Origin: Deltaproteobacteria bacterium
GTDB taxonomy: Bacteria; Desulfobacterota; Desulfobulbia; Desulfobulbales; BM004
Direction: 5' to 3'
DNA: 8,639 nt
Assembly: GCA_019313095.1 (NCBI GenBank)
Contig: JAFDBU010000295.1
Location: 1 to 8,639, forward strand
Part shown: positions 1 to 5,629 of the stretch, in pieces
Layout: the number at the start of each line of letters is the position of its first letter
How positions within the stretch are numbered: position 1 is the first letter of the stretch
The notes under the pieces: model-generated
The model's database searches: none
Told to the model about the DNA's origin: nothing
The model's input: only the letters and a program-made list of their open reading frames with translations
Program-made: the position numbers and the translations under genes

Positions 1-561
1 GACAAGCTTCTGGGTATACTGAATCGTCTGCAGGGAGACAGGGTTAACAAAATTCTTTTCAAATTGTGTTATAGCTCCTCTGTCAATGTGCGCCGTAAAG
101 CGATCAGGGAGTTGGCTGGCAGGGATCCCAAATACGTCATAAAGCTGTTTTCACTGGTTGATGACCCGAGCAAAGAAGTACGCGCCAGTATCATTGAAGC
201 TTTAGCAAAACAGAAATCCATTGCGCTTGAAAACATGCTGTTGAACTATTTGAGGGGAAATTACGCCCAAAAGGATTCAGCCCATATTCTTGCCTGTTAT
301 AAGGCCCTTGGCCGCTGTGGATCCAAAGGGGCTGTCCCGTTCCTGAGCAGAATACTCCTGAGCCGGGGATGGAACAGTTTTATAGGTTCAGGAAAGTCGT
401 CTTTCCGGGAAGGGGCAGCAATTGCTCTGGCATTACTCGATACTCCGGAAGCAGGGGATGTGCTCAAGAAGGCTTCAAAGAGCAGATACAAGGTGATCAG
501 GAAAGCTTTTGATCGGGCAAAGACTGTAAGAGATGTCGCTGGTGAAAACATCGATGGCTAA
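1..561 (+). CDS. HEAT-repeat protein, 3' part (5' end outside window)
   Basis: The reading frame is open from the first base (it begins DKLLGILNRL), so the gene starts upstream of the window. The TTG at 64 is only an internal leucine codon. About 186 residues are visible. They form repeated amphipathic helix pairs of HEAT/PBS-lyase type, with unit-like segments such as VRRKAIRELAGRDP, VRASIIEALAKQKS, ACYKALGRCGSKGAVPFLSR and FREGAAIALALLDTPEAGDV. Proteins of this kind are usually scaffolds that bind other proteins, and nothing visible suggests an active site. No signal peptide or membrane segment lies in this part. The stop codon lies inside the start of the next gene (ATGGCTAA, 554-561), so the two are very likely co-transcribed and translationally coupled. 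A HEAT protein beside an HD-GYP protein suggests, by inference only, a regulatory partner. The family call is secure and the specific role is unknown. Confidence 0.85.
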   Translation, partial: DKLLGILNRLQGDRVNKILFKLCYSSSVNVRRKAIRELAGRDPKYVIKLFSLVDDPSKEVRASIIEALAKQKSIALENMLLNYLRGNYAQKDSAHILACYKALGRCGSKGAVPFLSRILLSRGWNSFIGSGKSSFREGAAIALALLDTPEAGDVLKKASKSRYKVIRKAFDRAKTVRDVAGENIDG

Positions 562-2008
562 TGCTGCAAAATACAGATCCTATTCACAGTTTGAAGAACT
601 GCTGCACAACTTCTACAGCCTGAGTCAGACAGCAAGAATCTATAGTGATACCCATACGCTGGTTACAGATGGAATTGAGAAATTTTCCATAGCCATAAAC
701 AGCTGCATGGTGAATGAATCATTGACGTTTAAAATCTCCAATGACCAGTTGTTTGTTGATGACGAAAAGCTCCCATACAACAGAACCACAAAGAATCTTT
801 TTGATAACATTATAAGTTATTTTGATGCCCGGGGCCTGGAAGGAGTGCGTTTGCTTGAAGCTGTCAAACATGCTTCTGCAAAGGAGATCCTGGCTTTCAT
901 GCGGTTGCTTGACAGTTCCGGACAAAAGCCGGAACCTCTCATCTGGCTCATAAACGGCCTTACTGTAGAAAATATAAAATGGGTTGAACTGATCAGGAAA
1001 TCAGAAATCCTCCAGGGCGATTGGGAATCCTCCTACAAGGACAAGGCAGAACGGAGGGAAAGGGCTTTAAGAGACTATACTTATGCCAAGGCCTCCATCG
1101 AAGAAGTTGCCCAGAAGATTAAAGACAGGAAAAGAGAGGTTGGTATTCGGAAAACTGTACGGGTAGTGCAGGACATAGTGACAAATCTTATCGAGGATGA
1201 TGAAGTTTATTCTGCCATCAGCACACTTCGTGTATTTGACGACTACACCTTCACACATTCGGTAAATGTTGCCATGTTATCCATGTGCATCGGCAGGCGT
1301 ATCAACCTCTCACGCCGTAACCTGGTGAATCTTGGCATATGTGCTCTTTTCCATGACCTTGGAAAAATTGAGATCCCCTACGAAGTTCTGCATAAAAAGG
1401 ATGAGTTGGATGCTAGTGAGCTAAGATTGATTGAAGAGCATTCACTGTACAGTGCCAGACTGCTGTTGATACTCAAGGCCTCCCCTGACAGCAAGGCCAG
1501 AATCCTAGTGCCGATGTTTGAGCATCATCTGAAATATGACCTGTCAGGGTATCCCCGTACCGACTGGAAAAATCCGTTAACCCTTTTTGGAAAAATTATT
1601 TCCACTGCAGATAAATATGATACCTTAACATCTTCGCGGTCCTACCGGAAGTCTCTGCTGAGTCCGGACCGCGCCCTGGGTTATATGTTTGATCGTGCCG
1701 GTAGGGACTTTGATCCCACCATCATCAAAGTTTTCATCAATATTCTCGGGGTATACCCGGTCGGTACTTTGTTAAAAATTGACACAGGCGAACTGGCCTT
1801 GGTTGTCAGTTCGCCAAGCAGGGAATTTTCCAAAAGGCCATTTGTATGCACCCTGGAGAAAGAGGCTCATGGCACCTATAAGAAAAAGGAAATAGTTAAC
1901 CTGGACGAACGCGACACCGAAACAGGGAACTATGTCAGGGAAATCGTCGAGACCTATCATCCTTCAATTCTCGGTATCCAGCCAGTAAAATATATTTTTT
2001 CCAGTTAA
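554..2008 (+). CDS. HD-GYP domain phosphodiesterase (probable c-di-GMP hydrolase)
   Basis: This 484-residue protein starts at ATG 554, overlapping the HEAT gene stop as ATGGCTAA, with a weak GGTG 9 bases upstream. An in-frame ATG at 533 would add seven residues and overlap more. Residues 1 to about 190 are an unrecognised N-terminal region, probably sensory or regulatory, with a charged likely coiled stretch near 155-200. The HD-GYP domain spans roughly 205-400. Its metal ligands are all present: H235 in THSVNVA, H267-D268 in FHDLGK, H296 in EEHSLYSA, H324-H325, and D353 in STADKYDTLTS. The signature reads HHLKYDLSGYP, so GYP is intact but the usual E and G of HHExxDGxGYP are both L. The last 85 residues resemble the small beta-rich tail common after HD-GYP domains (GVYPVGTLLKI). 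No signal peptide or membrane helix is seen, so it is probably cytosolic. Family members hydrolyse cyclic di-GMP (some cGAMP) to mononucleotides; activity here is inferred from the intact metal site. Confidence 0.9.
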   Translation: MANAAKYRSYSQFEELLHNFYSLSQTARIYSDTHTLVTDGIEKFSIAINSCMVNESLTFKISNDQLFVDDEKLPYNRTTKNLFDNIISYFDARGLEGVRLLEAVKHASAKEILAFMRLLDSSGQKPEPLIWLINGLTVENIKWVELIRKSEILQGDWESSYKDKAERRERALRDYTYAKASIEEVAQKIKDRKREVGIRKTVRVVQDIVTNLIEDDEVYSAISTLRVFDDYTFTHSVNVAMLSMCIGRRINLSRRNLVNLGICALFHDLGKIEIPYEVLHKKDELDASELRLIEEHSLYSARLLLILKASPDSKARILVPMFEHHLKYDLSGYPRTDWKNPLTLFGKIISTADKYDTLTSSRSYRKSLLSPDRALGYMFDRAGRDFDPTIIKVFINILGVYPVGTLLKIDTGELALVVSSPSREFSKRPFVCTLEKEAHGTYKKKEIVNLDERDTETGNYVREIVETYHPSILGIQPVKYIFSS

Positions 2009-2084
2009 CTATGTGATTGAATGAGGTGTATAAAACCTGACTTGAGGGCTGAGACAGTCAGATCTCAACCTTTGATGCCGTAAT

Positions 2085-2271
2085 AGATCCTTGTCTATTT
2101 TCAATCTCCTCCTGAAATGATGTTGAGCTGCATAAGAGACTCCACAACGGTTTCCTTCATACGTCTTATGTTGTACTTGATTGATTCCTCGTAAAGATTT
2201 TTGTCTATTTCCCACCTCTCCCTGAAATGGTAGAGAGCCGCAGAAGAAATTCCTCCCAGTTCATTCTTCAT
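2085..2271 (-). repeat. Degenerate tandem duplication, period about 110 bp
   Basis: Two imperfect copies lie at about 2195-2271 (inside the HD phosphohydrolase gene) and 2085-2160 (its last codons plus the downstream spacer). At an offset of exactly 110, bases 2091-2140 match 2201-2250 at 37 of 50 positions by hand count, including the blocks TTGTCTATTT and CCTGAAATG. With a one-base gap the match extends to CTTCAT at 2155-2160 and 2266-2271. On the minus strand copy 1 reads SSAALYHFRERWEIDKNL. In a shifted frame copy 2 reads SYAAQHHFRRRLKIDKDL, identical at 11 of 18 residues. Because copy 2 is one base shorter than a 111-bp unit, it is out of frame with the gene. I infer an old duplication followed by a one-base deletion. 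Confidence 0.7.
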
Positions 2272-2985
2272 CCTTTCACGTGCTACCGAGCGGTAGAATT
2301 CCTCGGTTTTTTTGAAAAGCTCCAGGGGAGTCTCAAACTCGTGCATGCCGGCCTCCTGGAATTCCATGAAAAGCAGAGGCAGTTTTTCCAGGTAATTTTT
2401 GTCTGCCATCTGGGCGACAAGATCGGCGGTTCCAATAACCTTGCCCAAGGTTCTAACTTCTTCAGAGCTGAACGGTATATCAGCAATGGGTGAGAAGAGC
2501 TCTGTGCACCTGATCATATGGCCGCAGTCGCGGATGTCATCCTGCGAAAAACCTTTTTTAGCCAGATATTTTTCCATAAGGGCTATTGAGCGATCCTCGT
2601 GACAGACGGTATACCGGGCCCCGGTACCCTCCACTTCTTCCCTGGTCTGGATCAGACCCGTATCATGAAAAAATGCCCCGATCAGACATAGCTGAACAAG
2701 CCCTGGGGAGAAAACCTGTCCCTGGATAAGCAAACCATGGATGAGCCTTACAGCAGCAAGGGCGGTTGAACTGGTATGCTCCAGGTTATGATATTTTGTA
2801 TTGCTGGGCTTGTATCCAGGAAATTCACCATTGAAGAGTCGGATGATATCCTGGTATATCATTTCTATTGGCGACCGATCCTGGGAAGGGTCGACTAGGA
2901 ATAGGATATTTTTTATCTCAGCCAGGGTTTCAGCAGGAGAGTTGGTATCTGTCAGCTCATAAAGTCTGTTGTTGTCTCTATTCAT
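2101..2985 (-). CDS. HD-domain metal-dependent phosphohydrolase, PDE-like, coupled to bioB
   Basis: This is a 294-residue protein. Its ATG shares one base with the bioB stop (TAATG, 2983-2987), and AAGGGA lies 8 bases upstream inside the bioB 3' end. Same-strand co-transcription and translational coupling with bioB are therefore likely. The HD-superfamily signature is clear: YHNLEHT (H66, H70), GAFFHDTGL (H107-D108), CHEDRS (H129) and GTADLVAQ (D188). The spacing and the YHN..H motif are more like the cyclic-nucleotide PDE branch of the HD family than HD-GYP, because no GYP motif is present. Residues 1-60 are a helical lead-in, and 195-294 a charged helical C-terminus. No signal peptide or membrane segment is seen. 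Such proteins hydrolyse phosphate esters or cyclic nucleotides with bound divalent metals, but the substrate cannot be read from sequence. The C-terminal end is odd: sequence similar to codons 239-267 recurs about 110 bases downstream in another frame, so the end may be truncated or frame-shifted. Confidence 0.85.
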   Translation of the reverse strand: MNRDNNRLYELTDTNSPAETLAEIKNILFLVDPSQDRSPIEMIYQDIIRLFNGEFPGYKPSNTKYHNLEHTSSTALAAVRLIHGLLIQGQVFSPGLVQLCLIGAFFHDTGLIQTREEVEGTGARYTVCHEDRSIALMEKYLAKKGFSQDDIRDCGHMIRCTELFSPIADIPFSSEEVRTLGKVIGTADLVAQMADKNYLEKLPLLFMEFQEAGMHEFETPLELFKKTEEFYRSVARERMKNELGGISSAALYHFRERWEIDKNLYEESIKYNIRRMKETVVESLMQLNIISGGD

Positions 2986-4088
2986 TAACTCAATCCCTTC
3001 AGACGTGCAGGGTGCAGGTCGGCATCCGACTTTAACCCTGGGGATGCAGATTTATATTCTTCTGTATTCTTAACCTCATGCAGGAGCAGTTCTGGTGCTG
3101 ACTTGTCTGACTTAACAGTGAATCCGGCATCAATGATCATCTTCAGGGTATCCTTTCTGCTTTTTCCTTTGGTATTGAGATAACCGTCCATAAAGAGTGA
3201 ATTTGCGGGATAAAGGCTCATGACTTCCAGTGAGCGCAGATGATACTCCCTGCCTGCTGCCACGCGTATCTCAGCCTGCGGGTTAAGGAAACGGAAAAGA
3301 CAGAGAATTTTGAGACAATACTGGGGAGAGAGGTTTTGCGGTTCTCCCAGCCTGTTACCTGTAATGGGCAGCAGGAAATTAACTGGTATGGATTTTGCTT
3401 CCAGTTCATGTAACATCAAGGCCAATTCAACAAGTTCTGCAGGCGTTTCACACATACCTGCAATGATGCCTGAGCAAACTTCCAGGCCTGCACAACGTGC
3501 AGCTTTCAAAGTGTTGAGCCGGTCTGCAAAGCTGTGCGTGTTACAGATTTTTTTGTATCGGGTAGCAGAAGTGTTAAGGTTATGGTTTAAACGGTCCAGT
3601 CCTGCCTCTTTGAGAAGGATGGTGCTGCTCTCATCCATGATGCCGGCCGAGACGCAGACTTCAATGGGATATAGTGCCTTGATGGTCCTGACCAGGTTGG
3701 CGATACGTTCGGCTCTCTGCCTGTTCGGCCTTTTGCCGGCATATACCATACAGTATCGGTGGGCACCGGCATCATAAGCCTGTTGGGCTTCTGTAATTAT
3801 TTCCTCGTCGCTCTTTTCAGTATAGGCAGCTATCTCGGCAGAACTGCTTTTTGACTGGGGACAGTAGTTGCAGTCTTCTGAGCAGAGACCGTTGCTTACG
3901 TTGTTTATGATGTGAATGGTCACTTCCCGTTTGTGAAAATACTTGCGGACCTGAAAGGCAGCATCCAGCAGTGGCAGAAGTTCAATGCTATTGTCAGTCA
4001 GCAGCTGCAGGCAGGTATCAGTCCCTATTAGTTTGCCGGTTATACTTGACTCTGCAAGCGTTTGGTACCATTGTTTAGTCATAATCAT
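2985..4088 (-). CDS. bioB: Biotin synthase (radical SAM)
   Basis: This 367-residue protein converts dethiobiotin to biotin by radical sulfur insertion, the last step of biotin synthesis, in the cytosol. The radical-SAM cluster motif is CSEDCNYC (C69, C73, C76). The residues that hold the second, sacrificial [2Fe-2S] cluster are also present: C113 in HRYCMVYAG, C145 in IEVCVSAG, C205 in LEVCSGIIAG, and R275 in IRVAAGRE. NHNLNTS at 168-174 matches the substrate/SAM loop, with N where E. coli has D, a variant I believe is common in other BioB proteins. Length is close to the E. coli enzyme (346); the last 40 residues are a variable tail. The ATG at 4088 has no good Shine-Dalgarno sequence, and ATG 4082 is an alternative two codons in. 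No other biotin-pathway gene is in the window; the next gene is the overlapping HD phosphohydrolase. The call rests on the full set of cluster ligands. Confidence 0.95.
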   Translation of the reverse strand: MIMTKQWYQTLAESSITGKLIGTDTCLQLLTDNSIELLPLLDAAFQVRKYFHKREVTIHIINNVSNGLCSEDCNYCPQSKSSSAEIAAYTEKSDEEIITEAQQAYDAGAHRYCMVYAGKRPNRQRAERIANLVRTIKALYPIEVCVSAGIMDESSTILLKEAGLDRLNHNLNTSATRYKKICNTHSFADRLNTLKAARCAGLEVCSGIIAGMCETPAELVELALMLHELEAKSIPVNFLLPITGNRLGEPQNLSPQYCLKILCLFRFLNPQAEIRVAAGREYHLRSLEVMSLYPANSLFMDGYLNTKGKSRKDTLKMIIDAGFTVKSDKSAPELLLHEVKNTEEYKSASPGLKSDADLHPARLKGLS

Positions 4089-4152
4089 GTAGTTCTATAC
4101 GTATTAATTTTTTTATACATTTAAAGAAAATGATTCGTTTTATAGTTTTTGG

Positions 4153-4181
4153 TGTATTCTATTTATATATTCATTTGTCAA
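4153..4181 (-). promoter_or_regulatory. Possible sigma-70-type promoter for bioB
   Basis: On the minus strand a perfect TTGACA (-35) lies at 4181-4176. With a 17-base spacer the -10 position is AATACA at 4158-4153, only a 3 of 6 match to TATAAT; TAGAAT is also nearby but with a short 14-base spacer. The surroundings are very AT-rich, as is usual for a promoter, but AT-rich spacers give chance matches. The start site would lie some 60 bases upstream of the bioB ATG. Confidence 0.3.
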
Positions 4182-4182
4182 C

Positions 4183-4210
4183 AATTGAGCAACTATTGCT
4201 GGCTATTGCG
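4183..4210. promoter_or_regulatory. Candidate operator: helically phased direct and inverted repeats
   Basis: CTATTGC occurs twice, at 4193-4199 and 4203-4209, one helical turn (10 bases) apart. AGCAA (4188-4192) and TTGCT (4196-4200) form a perfect inverted repeat around CTA, and a further ATTG lies at 4184-4187. The cluster is in the 194-base divergent spacer between bioB and the 73-residue protein gene, directly upstream of the TTGACA box. It is therefore well placed to bind a regulator of one or both. The regulator is unknown; no BirA-type palindrome was found. Confidence 0.3.
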
Positions 4211-4282
4211 TCTTAAATTATGGTTTCGGCATTCCGGAGATATCACACTAAATAAATTTTTAGCATAATGGGGAAGGAAAGC

Positions 4283-4504
4283 ATGGCGGAACATTCAGTC
4301 ATTATTCTTAAACCGTATCCCATGGAAATCGGCCAGAAAATTCATATAGAGGGCGGTCCCAGAAGCGGCGACTGGGAAGTGATCGGGCTCAATGAGCGCA
4401 AGGTCAAGCTTCGTTGTCCGGTCAGTCTCAGGGAGTTCGAGTGGGATCGTTTCTGTTACTTTGCAGAAGAACAACAGCATAGGAAATGGCCCGGGAAGGA
4501 TTGA
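4283..4504 (+). CDS. Small conserved protein of unknown function (73 aa)
   Basis: The start chosen is ATG 4283, because a strong purine-rich ribosome site, GGGAAGGA, lies about 5 bases upstream. An in-frame ATG at 4268 would put that site inside the gene and has no Shine-Dalgarno of its own. The protein begins MAEHSVIILKPYPMEIGQKI and looks beta-rich: short strands separated by glycines and turns (IHIEGG, DWEVIGL, KVKLRCPV, REFEWDRFCYF), compatible with a small barrel of SH3/KOW type. It has two cysteines, C45 and C58, and no signal peptide or membrane helix. It is first in a probable operon, with 45 bases to the next gene and then maf. I believe similar short proteins occur in other Desulfobacterota, but cannot name a family. 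Function unknown. Confidence 0.75.
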   Translation: MAEHSVIILKPYPMEIGQKIHIEGGPRSGDWEVIGLNERKVKLRCPVSLREFEWDRFCYFAEEQQHRKWPGKD

Positions 4505-4549
4505 CGGTCATCCTAAAATATATGATGAAATTATTTCAGGGAGGTCAGG

Positions 4550-4984
4550 ATGGAAAAGTTATCACTTAATTATCATTTGAGGCTGCAGGAGATGTGCGAC
4601 TGTTATATGGAAACTGATTATTTACCTGTCATGCAGGGTATGGCAGGAGCAGAATCAAAAGATCCGGAGGAGGATGCCATAAAGTATCTTGCCTTGGCAA
4701 TAATGTTTGCCATCACTGAAAAAGCAAAAACAATAACTTTTAAAAAGAAGGGTGAGGAGCTTACGGCCAAGATCAAGAACGGTGGAAAACGGGTGTTGCC
4801 TGTTCCATCAGCAGCAGTTTTAGACAAGGTATTTGAGATCATGAGAACCATCCTCCATATCGAAGAGGATAAGGGCGAGATGGAATTTTCCCTGGGATTA
4901 CGTTCAGGTGAGGTTAATGTCAAGGTCAAGGTGGCAAGGGAAGACGGCAGGCAGACCCTGAAAATCAAATTTTCGCAAAAGTGA
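4550..4984 (+). CDS. Conserved protein, possibly a lone GspE/PilT N-terminal-like domain (144 aa)
   Basis: The start ATG 4550 is preceded by a good ribosome site (GGGAGGT, about 5 bases away). Residues 1-28 contain two cysteines in a CDC pair (C16, C18) and a helical lead-in; a charged linker follows to about 42. From 43 on the pattern is helix (AIKYLALAIMFAITEKA), two strands (TITFKKKGEELTAKIKNG), helix (SAAVLDKVFEIMRTIL), then three strands (GEMEFSLGLRSGEVNVKVKV to the end). That order resembles the N-terminal domain that precedes the ATPase core of type II secretion and type IV pilus motors (GspE, PilB, PilT). No Walker A or B motif is present, so it is not an ATPase. The resemblance is inferred from pattern only. 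The stop overlaps the maf start by 4 bases (GTGA), implying co-translation. No signal peptide. Function unknown. Confidence 0.75.
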   Translation: MEKLSLNYHLRLQEMCDCYMETDYLPVMQGMAGAESKDPEEDAIKYLALAIMFAITEKAKTITFKKKGEELTAKIKNGGKRVLPVPSAAVLDKVFEIMRTILHIEEDKGEMEFSLGLRSGEVNVKVKVAREDGRQTLKIKFSQK

Positions 4985-5589
4985 ACCTAGTCGGCCCCTT
5001 ACGAACAAAAGCCGATTTCATTCTGGCATCGGCATCTCCCAGACGCAGAACCCTGCTGCAGAATCTCGGCCTTGATTTTGAAATTTTTGAAGCCCGGATC
5101 GAGGAAAGGCCTGAGCCGGGGGAAACCCCGCAGGAATTTGTCCTGCGAGCCGCCTGTGATAAAACATCGGTTATATCTGCTCGGAATCCGGCCAGTTGGG
5201 TTCTGGGGGCTGACACTGTGGTGGTGCACGGGAACAGGATTCTTGGCAAGCCGAAAAATTCTGCGGAAGCACTGCAGGTGCTTCTGTCTCTCTCTGGCCG
5301 GAGGCATCTGGTCCATACCGGTTTCAGTTTGAAAAATGAAGAAGAACAGGCGTTGGTCAGCCGGGTTGTGACAACGGAAGTGAGTTTTTTCCATTTTACC
5401 CGGGAGTTAGCAGCTGCATACGTGGCCACAGGCGAACCCCTAGACAAGGCAGGCGCCTATGGGATCCAGGGGATTGGCGGTTTTCTGGTTGAAAAGATCA
5501 ACGGCTCTTTCAGTAACGTGGTCGGACTCCCCCTTGTAGAAGTAATAAAGGAACTGCTGCATTTTAAGGTTGTGGTGACGGGGCAGTAG
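4981..5589 (+). CDS. maf: Maf-family nucleoside triphosphate pyrophosphatase (dTTP/UTP type)
   Basis: This 202-residue cytosolic enzyme splits nucleoside triphosphates, typically dTTP, UTP and modified forms, to the monophosphate and pyrophosphate; the family is linked to nucleotide pool cleaning and septum inhibition. Motifs in order are LASASPRR (15-22), GADTVVV (76-82, with catalytic-base candidate D78), ILGKPKN (87-93), LSGRRHLVHTG (104-114), and EPLDKAGAYGIQG followed by NVVGLPL (152-164 and 179-185). GAYGIQG marks the YhdE-like dTTP/UTP branch rather than the YceF-like branch. The length is normal. The start is GTG 4981, overlapping the previous stop as GTGA. There is no Shine-Dalgarno of its own, so translation probably relies on coupling to the upstream gene. 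An oddity is two back-to-back perfect hairpins in the coding strand at 5117-5147. The gene is convergent with trmFO, leaving a 40-base spacer with no clear terminator. Confidence 0.93.
   Translation: MNLVGPLRTKADFILASASPRRRTLLQNLGLDFEIFEARIEERPEPGETPQEFVLRAACDKTSVISARNPASWVLGADTVVVHGNRILGKPKNSAEALQVLLSLSGRRHLVHTGFSLKNEEEQALVSRVVTTEVSFFHFTRELAAAYVATGEPLDKAGAYGIQGIGGFLVEKINGSFSNVVGLPLVEVIKELLHFKVVVTGQ
5117..5147 (+). other. Two adjacent perfect hairpins inside maf
   Basis: CGGGG-GAAA-CCCCG (5117-5130) is a 5-bp stem closed by a GNRA-type tetraloop. It shares two bases with CGCAGGA-ATTTG-TCCTGCG (5129-5147), a perfect 7-bp stem with a 5-base loop. Both are visible directly. No T-run follows, so this is not a standard terminator. 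It may be chance within GC-rich codons or may shape the maf mRNA; no function can be claimed. Confidence 0.35.
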
Positions 5590-5629
5590 TAACCGGAATA
5601 GAGCAATAGCAGAGAACATTTACCCAATT

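Noticed and set aside
2042..2068. Possible terminator hairpin between the convergent HD-GYP and HD genes (TGAGA/TCTCA, or TTGAG/CTCAA)
   Set aside because: The stems are only 5 bp, compete with each other, and no T-run follows on either strand.
2194..2215. Programmed -1 frameshift site in the HD gene (run of A residues in GACAAAAATC)
   Set aside because: The bases do not fit the X-XXY-YYZ slippery pattern in the reading frame, and no downstream stimulatory structure is evident.
4165..4210. BirA-type biotin operator upstream of bioB
   Set aside because: TGTTGACAA on the minus strand resembles one half-site, but the matching half at the expected spacing (AATAGCCAG) does not fit.
4200..4212. 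Sigma-54 promoter (TGGC...TTGC) for the 73-residue protein gene
   Set aside because: The GG and GC elements are too close together; the required 10-base spacing is not met.
4965..5447. Minus-strand open frame opposite maf
   Set aside because: It is a shadow of the clearly recognised maf gene, rich in R and S as typical of antisense frames.
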